In this document: positions 8,023 to 15,694 of the stretch, in pieces
Layout: each line of letters starts with the position of its first letter
How positions within the stretch are numbered: position 1 is the first letter of the stretch
NCBI GenBank assembly: GCA_900549885.1
Contig: URQA01000022.1
Span: forward strand, 1 to 25,382
Direction of reading: 5' to 3'
DNA: 25,382 nt
Source of the DNA: an uncultured Eubacteriales bacterium
GTDB lineage: Bacteria > Bacillota > Clostridia > Oscillospirales > Oscillospiraceae
Position numbers and translations under genes: made by a program
Notes under the pieces: generated by a model
Told to the model about the DNA's origin: nothing
The model's database searches: none
The model's input: only the letters and a program-made list of their open reading frames with translations

Positions 8023-9765
8023 TCACGCAGGCTGGTCGAAGTCTCCGCCGCCCTTGACCTGAGACTCATAGATTTCCCGGTAGATGGCATTAGACTCCAG
8101 CAAGCCCTCATGGGTGTCAAAGCCGTTGATGCGACCGTTATCCAGCACTAGGATGCGGTCGGCATCCTGGACGCTGGACACCCGCTGGGCAATGATGATC
8201 TTGGTAGTCCCGGGAATCTTCTCAGCAAAAGCCTGCCGAATCTTGGCATCCGTGGCAGTGTCCACGGCAGAGGTGGAGTCGTCCAGGATGAGCACTCTGG
8301 GCTTTTTCAAAAGAGCCCGAGCGATACACAGCCGCTGCTTCTGGCCCCCGGACACGTTATTGCCTCCCCGCTCAATCCGGGTATTATAACCGTCTGGCAT
8401 CCGCTCTATGAACTCATCGGCACAGGCGGCCCGGCATGCCTCGATACATTCCTCATCCGTAGCGTCGGGATTCCCCCAGCGCAGGTTCTCTAAAATAGTC
8501 CCGGAGAACAGGGTATTCTTCTGTAGTACCACCGATACCTGATTGCGCAGGGCTTCCATGTCATATTGGCGCACGTCCACTCCCCCCACACATACGCTGC
8601 CCTCATCCACATCGTACAGCCGGCAGATCAAGTTCACCAGACTGGACTTGCCCGAACCCGTCCCACCGATAACGCCGATGGTTTCACCGGACTTGACGTG
8701 CAGATCGATACCGCTCAAGGCATTTTTTCCGCTGCCGTGCTTATAGGAAAAATTGACGTGATTGAAGTCAATAGAGCCGTCCTTGACCTCCATCACCGGT
8801 TCTGCCGGGTCTTGAAGGTCAGGTGTCTCGCCGAGAACTTCGCTGATTCTCCGCACACTGGCCATGGACATAGCGATCATAACCACCACCATAGATAGCA
8901 TCATCAGGCTCATAAGCAGAGACATGATATAGCTGAACAGACTGGTCAAATCGCCTGTGCTCAGGGTACCGTCCACCACGATGAACTGCGCCCCCATCCA
9001 AGACACCATAATAATACAGAAGTATACAGCCACCATCATGGCCGGGTTATTGAAAGACAACAGGCCATCCGCCTTGACAAACAGCCGGTACAGGTTGGCA
9101 GACGCCTTTTCGAATTTGCTCTTTTCGTAGTCCTCCCGGACGAAGGCCTTTACCACACGAATGGCAGACACATTTTCCTGGACGCTGGCGTTCAGATCGT
9201 CATACCGCTGAAACACCTCATTAAAAATTTTCATGGTAATCACCATGATTGCCCCGATCACTACGATCAGAAAAGCCACTGCAATAAGGAAGGTCAAACT
9301 GAGCTCCCGGTTGATATACAGGCACATGGCAAAGCTGAAAAGGAAATTGAGCGGGGATCGCACCGCCACCCGAATCACCATCATAAAAGCGTTCTGGACA
9401 TTGGTCACATCGGTGGTCATCCGGGTTACCAAGCCGGGAACGCTGAACTTATCAATGTTGGAAAATGAAAAGGTCTGGATATTGTTGTAGATGGCCTCCC
9501 TCAGATTGGCCGAAAGGCCGGAGGATGCGCTGGCGGCGAACTTGCCGGCAATGCCGCCGAATACCAGGCTCAAAAAGGCTAACACCACCATGACGATTCC
9601 ATAGCGGTATACCGCGGGCAGACTGCTGGCCTGCAGCCCTTCGTCAATGATCCGTGCGGTAATAAAAGGCAGCAGAATCTCCATAATAACCTCCAGCATG
9701 GTTAGTCCAATGCACAGGAGAGCGTCCTTTTTATAAGGTCCCAACTGCCGTAATACTCGCTTCAC
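8023..9765 (-). CDS. ABC exporter half-transporter, subunit with degenerate catalytic site
   Basis: A 580-residue fused membrane/ATPase protein and the first gene of the exporter operon. Six membrane helices lie within residues 1-310; the ATPase domain is about 335-570. Walker A is GGTGSGKSS and the signature is VSGGQKQR (canonical). Walker B, however, reads LILDDSTSAVD, with Asp at the catalytic Glu position, and the switch His is replaced by Gln in IIAQRVSS. These two changes are the hallmark of the degenerate-site subunit of heterodimeric exporters. The start is a GTG, fixed by AAGGAGG 10 bases upstream. The gene diverges from the LysR gene across a 266-bp promoter region. Confidence 0.93.
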   Translation of the reverse strand: MKRVLRQLGPYKKDALLCIGLTMLEVIMEILLPFITARIIDEGLQASSLPAVYRYGIVMVVLAFLSLVFGGIAGKFAASASSGLSANLREAIYNNIQTFSFSNIDKFSVPGLVTRMTTDVTNVQNAFMMVIRVAVRSPLNFLFSFAMCLYINRELSLTFLIAVAFLIVVIGAIMVITMKIFNEVFQRYDDLNASVQENVSAIRVVKAFVREDYEKSKFEKASANLYRLFVKADGLLSFNNPAMMVAVYFCIIMVSWMGAQFIVVDGTLSTGDLTSLFSYIMSLLMSLMMLSMVVVMIAMSMASVRRISEVLGETPDLQDPAEPVMEVKDGSIDFNHVNFSYKHGSGKNALSGIDLHVKSGETIGVIGGTGSGKSSLVNLICRLYDVDEGSVCVGGVDVRQYDMEALRNQVSVVLQKNTLFSGTILENLRWGNPDATDEECIEACRAACADEFIERMPDGYNTRIERGGNNVSGGQKQRLCIARALLKKPRVLILDDSTSAVDTATDAKIRQAFAEKIPGTTKIIIAQRVSSVQDADRILVLDNGRINGFDTHEGLLESNAIYREIYESQVKGGGDFDQPA

Positions 9766-9819
9766 GATTTGGATACCTCCTTCATTGTATTGCTGCTGTA
9801 ACTTGCCCCATAATCCTAA

Positions 9820-9891
9820 ACGGCCTCATCCTTGCCGATGCCCGGCAAAACCACTCCGGAGAAGCTGAGGCAAATGCCACTATACGGCCGT
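9820..9891 (-). promoter_or_regulatory. Structured 5' leader of the exporter operon
   Basis: From the predicted start near 9910 the exporter mRNA has a leader of about 145 bases. It can form an inner hairpin TTGCCG/CGGCAA (9832-9837 with 9843-9848) inside a longer stem GCCTCA/TGAGGC (9823-9828 with 9866-9871). The left arm can alternatively pair as ACGGCC/GGCCGT (9820-9825 with 9886-9891). The alternatives exclude each other, as in attenuators, but no U-run follows and no ligand-binding motif is recognised. A frame running to a TGA that overlaps the ribosome binding site is open but lacks a convincing start. Confidence 0.3.
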
Positions 9892-9916
9892 CAAGAGGCA
9901 ACGATTCAACTCATAT

Positions 9917-9945
9917 CTTATACCACACAATGGGTTGCATGTGAA
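9917..9945 (-). promoter_or_regulatory. Predicted promoter of the ABC exporter operon
   Basis: On the minus strand TTCACA (9940-9945, five of six matches to TTGACA) is followed by a 17-bp spacer and TATAAG (9917-9922, five of six). The -10 carries an extended TGG just upstream. This is the best sigma-A-type match in the gap and directs transcription to the GTG at 9765. Confidence 0.65.
9926..9943. promoter_or_regulatory. Possible operator between the divergent promoters
   Basis: An imperfect dyad CACAATG-GGTTG-CATGTG lies between the two -10 boxes and covers the LysR -35 and part of the exporter -35. It is a plausible site for the adjacent LysR protein but does not show a clean T-N11-A core, so the assignment is tentative. 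Confidence 0.25.
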
Positions 9946-9963
9946 ATTCAAATCTGCTATTAT
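9935..9963 (+). promoter_or_regulatory. Predicted promoter of the LysR gene
   Basis: TTGCAT (9935-9940), a 17-bp spacer and TATTAT (9958-9963, five of six matches) with an extended TGC before it. It would give a leader of about 60 bases to the TTG start at 10032. Its -35 shares base 9940 with the -35 of the opposite exporter promoter. Confidence 0.6.
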
Positions 9964-10031
9964 CTATAAAGAACTTTTATTGTTTTTCTGTATTTTATAA
10001 AAGCACTTACAGAGCAGCGGAGGGATTTTGT

Positions 10032-10946
10032 TTGAATACCACACAGTTGGAATGTTTCATGGCAGTATCGAATTTTCTGAACTTTTCCAGGGCCGCAGAG
10101 CATCTGCGGCTGACTCAGCCAGCCGTCAGCCATCAGATCAACTCATTGGAGGACGAGTTGGGCGTCAAGCTGTTTCACCGGACGAGCAAGCGGGTCCGGC
10201 TGACTCAGGCGGGCCATCTGTTCTCCCAGTACGCTCAAGAGATTCTGTCCCTGTCCCACCTGTCCAAAGAGCGGCTGAAGGAAAGCCGGCAGACCTCAGT
10301 GATCCCTTTCGGCATTGGGTGTCACAGTTTTTTGGAACTGGAGCGGATCAAGCCGGTGCTCAAACAACTGCGGGTGGATTTTCCACTTCTTCTTCCCGCT
10401 CTACGTCTGGTCTCCTCTGCCTCTTTGGAGAACTTGCTGGAAGATGGAGAGGTCCAAGTCATGCTCACCTTTCAGGACAACTCCCCAAAACGGGCAGTCT
10501 ACCGGGAATTGTCCCAGCAGCGCATCGTGTGTATCTGTGCAGAATGCCACCCTTTTGCCTCTCACGAGGTCTTGTCTGCTCAGCAGCTGCGCACAGGAGA
10601 ACGGTTTGCAGCCTGTCTCCCCCACAGCGGTCCCCACCCGTTGCTTGAACTCCAAAGCCGGATCATCACTGGGCGCGCTCCGGATCAAACCTGCTTTTGT
10701 GATGGACAGGAGACCTTGTATACCTTGGTGGAAACCGGATACGCCTTTGCAGTCACTGCTGATTTGTCCCGCGCTGTGCGGCCTGGAATTTGCTCCATCC
10801 CAGTGCTTGGATACCCGCCCGTCTCCTATGGGCTGGCTTACCGCACAGGAGAGGACCACCCGGTCCTACGCTCTTTTGTATCGGCAATGGAACTACTCTT
10901 TGCCGCCCCTATTTCCTCCCCTGGCCCTCATACACAGGCCGAATAA
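10032..10946 (+). CDS. LysR-family transcriptional regulator
   Basis: A 304-residue regulator and the only plus-strand gene in the window. The N-terminal winged helix is unmistakable: MNTTQLECFMAVSNFLNFSR, then AAEHLRLTQPAVSHQINSLE and LGVKLFHRTSKRVRLTQAG. Residues from about 90 onwards form the two-lobed effector-binding domain. The start is TTG, set by GGAGGG 7 bases upstream; no ATG is available near it. LysR proteins commonly control the gene transcribed divergently from them, and here that is the heterodimeric exporter, with overlapping promoters. The effector is unknown. The gene ends at 10946, convergent with the GNAT gene across a strong hairpin. Confidence 0.93.
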   Translation: MNTTQLECFMAVSNFLNFSRAAEHLRLTQPAVSHQINSLEDELGVKLFHRTSKRVRLTQAGHLFSQYAQEILSLSHLSKERLKESRQTSVIPFGIGCHSFLELERIKPVLKQLRVDFPLLLPALRLVSSASLENLLEDGEVQVMLTFQDNSPKRAVYRELSQQRIVCICAECHPFASHEVLSAQQLRTGERFAACLPHSGPHPLLELQSRIITGRAPDQTCFCDGQETLYTLVETGYAFAVTADLSRAVRPGICSIPVLGYPPVSYGLAYRTGEDHPVLRSFVSAMELLFAAPISSPGPHTQAE

Positions 10947-10996
10947 TCTTCGCTCTTTTCCTGTTTTTCTTCTTAATCTGTTGAATGATAAATGAA

Positions 10997-11030
10997 CCGG
11001 GGCGGAAAAGCCTACGCTTTTCCGCCCCGG
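10997..11030. terminator. Shared terminator hairpin between convergent genes
   Basis: A perfect 14-bp stem, CCGGGGCGGAAAAG with its complement at 11017-11030, has a 6-base loop. It lies 50 bp after the LysR stop and 15 bp after the GNAT stop on the other strand. The A-run and U-run inside the stem allow it to serve both directions, although the trailing U-tract is weak on each side. Confidence 0.8.
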
Positions 11031-11044
11031 CCGCATATGTTCTC

Positions 11045-12001
11045 TCAGAAAAGGCACGCCAGCATAGCTCCAAGATCCTCCTGGAATCCCAAGGCCTGAT
11101 ACATCTCCACATCCCCGGCTGAGCACCCCAGCGTCAAGCTGGCCATTTCCTGTTCCCGGCACCAAATTTGAGCCGTCTGCGTCAACAGCCTGGCTCCCCC
11201 CTGGCTGCGGAACACCGGTTCGATAAAGAAGTCATCCAGCAGGCCGATATCTCTACAAGTAAAGGTAGAAAAGCACCGGCTTACTGAGCACATACCCACA
11301 GCCCGGCAGCCCCTGCGGGCCAGAAAAAAGGTCAATCTCTCGTCCCGAACCGCCATGCACAGCCGCTCCCATGCTTCGTCATCCAGCCGTTTCTCGCCAA
11401 TCTCGGAGAGGAACCCATTCATAAGCTTTCTTACCTGCCAACCTAACTCCGGATCCTCCGGTTCTGTCAGGCGCACCGCCGTGAAGGGCAGATACTCCTC
11501 TGGAGGCCGGCAAAGCAGGATGGTTCCGTGCTCGTCATAGCCGTTGTACCGGAACCCCAGGCTCTCCCAGAACCGCTTAGACCGGCGGCAGTGCGTGTTC
11601 AATTCAAAGTATTCCGCGCCTTCCGCCGCCATGCGCTCCGCTAAGGCCGCAAAGCATGCCTTGCCCACTCCCTGGCAGCGGTATGTGGGGTAGATGCAGA
11701 AATCGATTAAGAAGCACTTGCCGTCCTCCTGGTCATAGAGCACGGAGAGGACAAATCCCACTTCCTGTCCGTCCAGCTCAAAGAAAAACCGGCTGCCCGG
11801 GTTTGTCTCCCGGCGGCAGATGGCCTCGATCCCTTCCCGGTAGGCAGTTGAGCGGAAATACTCCACATCCTCCGAAGGCAAAGGTTCGTCCAAATCGCAG
11901 TTCGGGACAACGTCCCGCAGGAGCATAGCATCCATCTCGTCCCAAAACCGGGCAATGTCGCGGGGGCTGACAGCCCTCCGCAGGGTGATTTTGTCGTTCA
12001 T
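11045..12001 (-). CDS. Tandem GNAT-domain N-acetyltransferase
   Basis: A 318-residue protein with two acetyl-CoA-dependent acetyltransferase domains. The N-terminal domain (about 1-160) has the acetyl-CoA loop YRCQGVGKACF and the helix-strand continuation SKRFWESLGFRYNGY. The C-terminal domain (about 165-318) has the loop FRSQGGARLL and ends MYQALGFQEDL; its loop is less canonical, so that domain may have weaker or no catalysis. The acceptor substrate is not evident. The ATG at 12001 is set by GGAGG 8 bases upstream; that site is paired in a hairpin and a 12-codon leader ORF precedes it (separate entries), suggesting inducible translation. The gene is monocistronic, between two hairpin terminators. 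Confidence 0.88.
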   Translation of the reverse strand: MNDKITLRRAVSPRDIARFWDEMDAMLLRDVVPNCDLDEPLPSEDVEYFRSTAYREGIEAICRRETNPGSRFFFELDGQEVGFVLSVLYDQEDGKCFLIDFCIYPTYRCQGVGKACFAALAERMAAEGAEYFELNTHCRRSKRFWESLGFRYNGYDEHGTILLCRPPEEYLPFTAVRLTEPEDPELGWQVRKLMNGFLSEIGEKRLDDEAWERLCMAVRDERLTFFLARRGCRAVGMCSVSRCFSTFTCRDIGLLDDFFIEPVFRSQGGARLLTQTAQIWCREQEMASLTLGCSAGDVEMYQALGFQEDLGAMLACLF

Positions 12002-12004
12002 TAA

Positions 12005-12043
12005 GGTATCCTCCAAATTCAAAATATTGGAGGGTCAGATACC
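12005..12043 (-). promoter_or_regulatory. Hairpin sequestering the GNAT ribosome binding site
   Basis: In the mRNA, GGTATC and CTCCAA pair with TTGGAG and GATACC (12038-12043 with 12005-12010; 12027-12032 with 12011-12016), giving 12 bp with one 5-base bulge and a 10-base A/U-rich loop. The GGAGG that starts the GNAT gene is completely inside the paired arm. The bulge contains the leader ORF's stop codon. A competing pairing exists: CCCTCC (12029-12034) can pair instead with GGAGGG further upstream (12049-12054), which would free the ribosome binding site. Confidence 0.6.
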
Positions 12044-12073
12044 GTGGGCCCTCCGTTCACGGTTTATTTTCAT
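12035..12073 (-). CDS. Putative 12-residue leader peptide of the GNAT gene
   Basis: The reading frame MKINRERRAHGI ends at a TGA in the bulge of the downstream hairpin. AAAGGG (12082-12087) lies 8 bases before its ATG and could serve as ribosome binding site. Three of the first eight codons are arginine (CGT, CGG, AGG). A ribosome at the end of this frame would cover the left arm of the hairpin and open the GNAT ribosome binding site. No homologue is recognised; support is positional only. Confidence 0.42.
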   Translation of the reverse strand: MKINRERRAHGI

Positions 12074-12112
12074 TGTAACCACCCTTTCTTTTCTCAATTT
12101 TTTATAAAAAGG

Positions 12113-12142
12113 AAAACCGCCGGAGAACTCTCCAGCGGTTTT
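12113..12142 (-). terminator. Terminator downstream of the VTT-domain gene
   Basis: AAAACCGC/GCGGTTTT (12113-12120 with 12135-12142) continues after one mismatch into GGAGA/TCTCC. In the minus-strand transcript it is followed by TTTTCCTTTTT, a good U-tract. It lies 130 bp after the VTT gene stop and separates that gene from the GNAT leader. The 130 bp between stop and terminator show nothing else recognisable. Confidence 0.8.
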
Positions 12143-12272
12143 AATATATCACACCAGGTAATCCTTGTCAAACGAAGCCCCTTCCCTGCTAGGCAGAGAC
12201 GAGCCCTCATGGAGCGTTGATCCGGCATGCCTTTCCCTGTGGAGCCTGATTCTAGCCGATCTTTCTCCCAGC

Positions 12273-12953
12273 CTACCTTTTCAGCTTTTCCAGAATAGCT
12301 GCCTCGATCCGGTCCCCATACTTCATGGACAACAGGAATACCGCCAATCCGGCCAGCCCCAACAACGCCATTCCCCACAGAGGAATCGATACAGCGGAAC
12401 TGCCCACGGCGCAGGACACCAGCAATCCCCATGGTCTAGTGAGCAGTACCAGCACGGCAAAACGCCGGAAGGAGATATCCGTCAGTCCGGCCAAAATGCA
12501 AAGCACATCATCCGGGAAAAAAGGGAACAGAAAGGCTAGCGCCAGAAAGACATCCCGCTTCCGGCGGATGACATCCAGATATTTCTCTGACATCTTCCGA
12601 CTCACCAGCCGGTCCACAAATCCCCTTCCCAAGCCACGGGCCAGGGCAAATACAATCAGCGATCCCGCAGCCACCGCCCCAAAGGTGAGCAGAAAGGCTG
12701 GCCACATGCCAAACAGGGCCGCTCCCACCGCAGCGGTGATATTGCTGGGAATAGGAGCTACGATAACGGAAGCCAGCTGGATTCCAAAGTAGGCCAGGTG
12801 TGACCAGGGGGCAAACCCCTGGATATAGGCCTCTAAGTCTGCCTCTGAACCTGCCGCCTGAAAAAAGCCTGTGTGGTATAGCCCCCACAAGCAAGCCCCT
12901 AAAATTGCCAGCACGACTGCCAATAGGATGATCTTGATGCGTCTTGCTCTCAT
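12273..12953 (-). CDS. VTT-domain (TVP38/TMEM64, DedA-like) membrane protein
   Basis: A 226-residue integral membrane protein. After a basic N-terminus (MRARRIKIILL) comes a first membrane segment. The VTT core then includes SVIVAPIPSNITAAVGAALFG, followed by a Gly-rich helix FGAVAAGSLIVFALARGLGR, and later AFLFPFFPDDVLCILAGLT, the second re-entrant motif with the conserved Phe/Pro/Asp pattern. Proteins of this superfamily are linked to lipid scrambling or flipping at membranes, with few exact functions known. The ATG at 12953 is preceded by GGAGG at 8 bases; the longer frame to 12974 would run over that site. It is transcribed alone, with its own promoter and terminator. Confidence 0.88.
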   Translation of the reverse strand: MRARRIKIILLAVVLAILGACLWGLYHTGFFQAAGSEADLEAYIQGFAPWSHLAYFGIQLASVIVAPIPSNITAAVGAALFGMWPAFLLTFGAVAAGSLIVFALARGLGRGFVDRLVSRKMSEKYLDVIRRKRDVFLALAFLFPFFPDDVLCILAGLTDISFRRFAVLVLLTRPWGLLVSCAVGSSAVSIPLWGMALLGLAGLAVFLLSMKYGDRIEAAILEKLKR

Positions 12954-12986
12954 TTCCGTGACCTCCGGGAACATTTGGATGGTCTC

Positions 12987-13014
12987 ATCATACCAGCCTG
13001 GTTTGAAATCGCAA
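12987..13014 (-). promoter_or_regulatory. Predicted promoter of the VTT-domain gene
   Basis: Minus strand TTGCGA (13009-13014), a 16-bp spacer and TATGAT (12987-12992, five of six matches) with an extended TGG. It would start transcription about 25 bases before the GGAGG of the VTT gene. The 120-bp gap to recD2 also contains a short direct repeat GCGAA-N5-GCGAA (about 13045-13060) and no clear recD2 terminator. Confidence 0.5.
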
Positions 13015-13076
13015 GGTAAATTTTCTTTAGGATTTCTTAAATTTCGCTTATCTTCGCTAAAATCGTTTGCCCGCCT

Positions 13077-15296
13077 CTATAATTCCCGCCCAGTCTCCCG
13101 CAACAGACGGGTACGCAGCGCGGAATACCGCCGGGCCTGCCGGTCATTGGCCGTCATCTGCTCCAAAAGCTCCGCGCTGCCCACGACGACAAACAGCTCT
13201 CTGGCCCGGGTGATAGCGGTGTAGAGCACTCCCCGTGACAACAGGGATGGGGGCACATCGCTCACCGCCAGGATCACCGCCCGGTACTCACTGCCCTGGG
13301 ATTTGTGGACGGTGACGGCGTAGGCCGGCTCCAGCTCCCCCAGCAACTCCGAGGGATAGGCCACCAGCCGCCCGTCAAAGGAGACGGTCACCCCGCCGGC
13401 ATCCACTTCCAGGATGGTGCCGATGTCTCCGTTGAACACCCCCAGATCCTTTTCTCCGGTATCCGGGTTCTCCCAGAACAGGTCGTAGTTGTTGCGCACC
13501 TGCATGACCCGGTCCCCCTCCCGGAAGATGTACTGGCCAAAGGCCCGTTCTCCCTTTCCCTCTGCCGGGGGGTTCAAGGCGGACTGGAGCGCACGGTTGA
13601 GGGCAGCAGTCCCGGCCCCCCGCTTCCGGGTGGGAGAGAGTACCTGGATCTGGTCGGCGGGGATACCCATATTGTTGGGCAGACGGGTGAGGCACAATTC
13701 CACGATAGTGTCTGTCACTCGGGCTGAGTCCCGCCGACCCATGAAAAAGAAGTCCCGGCTCTTGTTGGCCAGCTCCGGCGCCCGCCCCTGGTTGACCCCG
13801 TGGGCGTTCATGACAATGCCGCTCTCCCTGGCCTGACGGAAGATCTCCGTCAGGCGCACCGAGGGAATAACCCCACTGCGCAGCAAGTGATCCAGCACAT
13901 TGCCCGGCCCAACCGAAGGCAACTGGTCCGGGTCCCCCACCAACACCAACCGGCAGTCGGAACGCAGTGCGGCCAGCAGTGCGGCCATGAGGGAGATGTC
14001 CACCATAGAAGTCTCGTCCACAATAACCGCATCCACCGGCAGGGGGTCGTCCTGGTTCTTGGAGAACGTCAGCTGGCCGGTATAGGGGTCCATCCGGGTT
14101 TCCAGCAGGCGGTGGATGGTAAAGGCGTCCGCCCCACAGGTCTCCCCCAAGCGCTTGGCCGCCCGGCCCGTGGGCGCGGCCAAGGCAGTCTCCAGTCCCA
14201 ACGTTTGGAACAGGGCCAGCACACCCCGTAGAGAGGTAGTCTTACCCGTGCCCGGCCCGCCAGTGAGCAGCACCACCTGCCCCCGGGCAGCTAGCTCGAC
14301 AGCAGTACGCTGCTGCCGGGCGTAGACAATTCCCTGCTCGCCCTGAATCTGGTCAATGAGCTTGTCCAAATCATGGGGCGGAGCCAGCTCCGCTTGGCAC
14401 ATCTCTCCCAAGCGCATGGCCACATAGCATTCGGCGGCATACAGGCCGGCGGGATAGCAGGCGGTCACTCCCGCGATGTCTTCCCGGACCACCTCCCCCA
14501 TCTCAACGAGGATTTCCAGCCCCTGATTCAAGCACTCCCCCTCCACGCCGATGAGCGCTCCGGTGGCAGACAGCAGCTTATCCTGGGGCAGAAACACATG
14601 GCCGTTGTCCGCATTGTGCTCCAGCTCAAACATCAGCGCCGCCTCCACCCGCTGGGGATCATCTCCCGCCACCCCCAGAGAGATAGCCAAAGCGTCCACC
14701 TGAGAGAAGGAGATATCCAGCTCCCGGTCCGCCAGCAGGTAGGGGCTCTGGGCAATCATGTCCACCGCCAGATCTCCAAACCGCCGATACAGGGGCATAG
14801 CGGCGGACAGGGGCAGCTGGTGCTCAGACAAAAACTGTGCCAGCCGCCGCACCCCCATCTGCTGACGGAAGGACTCGCCAATCTCCTGGGCCCGCTTCGG
14901 CGAGATGCCTCGAATCTGTGTGAGCTTTTCCGGTTGGTTTTCAATGATGTCCAACGCCTCGGCGCCGAACAAGTCCAGAATCTTTCGGGCTGTCCCGGCC
15001 CGGATGCCTTTCACCGCGCCGGAAGCCAGGTACTCAAATACCGCCTTCTCCCCCACCGGCATCCGGTGTGCCACTACCTCGGCCTTAAACTGCTCCCCAT
15101 AAGTAGGGTGCCGGCCCCAGCTTCCCTCCAGCTCCAGAGTCTCCCCCGGGGATACGCCAGGCATACTGCCCACGGCGGTAATTTCTCCCCGCTCCCCTCC
15201 GTCCAGCCGCAAAACAGTGTAGCCATTCTCTTCATTGCGAAAGAGAATGGCCGTTACTGTGCCCTCAATGCGGTTGTTTTGGGTCAACTCTTCCAT
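13077..15296 (-). CDS. recD2: RecD2-type ATP-dependent 5'-3' DNA helicase
   Basis: A 739-residue superfamily 1B helicase of the RecD2/TraA class found in bacteria that lack RecBC partners. The N-terminal OB-like region (about 1-75) starts EGTVTAILFRNEENGYTVL; helix-hairpin-helix repeats follow (about 90-160, GIRAGTARKILDLF and IRGISPKRAQEIG). The motor has Walker A GGPGTGKTT (346-354), motif II VDETSMVD (426-433) and motif III VGDPDQLPSVGPG. Near the C-terminus AVTVHKSQGSEY and LYTAITRAR give motifs V and VI. Length fits the usual 720-760. GAGGG precedes the ATG at 9 bases. It is the last gene of a four-gene operon, 33 bp after a small membrane protein. Confidence 0.96.
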   Translation of the reverse strand: MEELTQNNRIEGTVTAILFRNEENGYTVLRLDGGERGEITAVGSMPGVSPGETLELEGSWGRHPTYGEQFKAEVVAHRMPVGEKAVFEYLASGAVKGIRAGTARKILDLFGAEALDIIENQPEKLTQIRGISPKRAQEIGESFRQQMGVRRLAQFLSEHQLPLSAAMPLYRRFGDLAVDMIAQSPYLLADRELDISFSQVDALAISLGVAGDDPQRVEAALMFELEHNADNGHVFLPQDKLLSATGALIGVEGECLNQGLEILVEMGEVVREDIAGVTACYPAGLYAAECYVAMRLGEMCQAELAPPHDLDKLIDQIQGEQGIVYARQQRTAVELAARGQVVLLTGGPGTGKTTSLRGVLALFQTLGLETALAAPTGRAAKRLGETCGADAFTIHRLLETRMDPYTGQLTFSKNQDDPLPVDAVIVDETSMVDISLMAALLAALRSDCRLVLVGDPDQLPSVGPGNVLDHLLRSGVIPSVRLTEIFRQARESGIVMNAHGVNQGRAPELANKSRDFFFMGRRDSARVTDTIVELCLTRLPNNMGIPADQIQVLSPTRKRGAGTAALNRALQSALNPPAEGKGERAFGQYIFREGDRVMQVRNNYDLFWENPDTGEKDLGVFNGDIGTILEVDAGGVTVSFDGRLVAYPSELLGELEPAYAVTVHKSQGSEYRAVILAVSDVPPSLLSRGVLYTAITRARELFVVVGSAELLEQMTANDRQARRYSALRTRLLRETGREL

Positions 15297-15329
15297 GGTT
15301 TCTGTCCCTCTTTCTTTCGTACTCTTCCT

Positions 15330-15650
15330 TTAAGGCTTCACTGGACCGGAGCGGTCCAGCTCCACCCCATCCTGTACGGCCAAAGCCATCGCCACCGCCA
15401 GCCCTTCCGGATTCAGGCCGTGGTCGTGGATCACCACCGTCCCTCGCCACAAACCGGTCCGGCGCAGCCACAGCAGACCGGATACCGTATGCTCCAACCC
15501 GCTGCCGCTGCCCTGAGCCGTCACCTGCGCCACGGTCCGTGTTCCCTCCTGTCCCACAGGCAGCACCAGCTTTCCGAACACCAGCCAGGCCAGGCATACC
15601 AAGCCGAAAGCCGCCAGCAGCACCACCAGCAATTCCAACACAGAACCCAT
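15330..15650 (-). CDS. Small single-span membrane protein of unknown function
   Basis: A 106-residue protein with a strongly hydrophobic N-terminus (about residues 3-30, MGSVLELLVVLLAAFGLVCL onwards), then a soluble region with the pattern GTVVIHDHGLNPEGLA. AGGAGG 7 bases before the ATG and the position between the phosphatase (44 bp) and recD2 (33 bp) support it as a real gene. I do not recognise the family. The region around residues 65-90 looks globular and ends in a charged tail (LDRSGPVKP). Confidence 0.78.
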   Translation of the reverse strand: MGSVLELLVVLLAAFGLVCLAWLVFGKLVLPVGQEGTRTVAQVTAQGSGSGLEHTVSGLLWLRRTGLWRGTVVIHDHGLNPEGLAVAMALAVQDGVELDRSGPVKP

Positions 15651-15694
15651 TTCGCCACCTCCTGGGCCATTCTATGCCCGTTGGCGGCCTAAAG

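Noticed and set aside
6803..8062. 419-codon plus-strand open frame
   Set aside because: Antisense to the exporter membrane domain; the repeated His/Gln stretches mirror the hydrophobic codons of the real gene.
12072..12097. TTGAGA...TACAAT as promoter of the GNAT gene
   Set aside because: The boxes match well but the spacer is only 14 bp, and this -10 would overlap the leader ORF start. Not accepted, but if real it would undermine the leader-peptide model.
14373..15692. 439-codon plus-strand open frame
   Set aside because: Antisense across recD2 and the small membrane protein; composition is His/Gln-rich as expected for a reverse-frame shadow.
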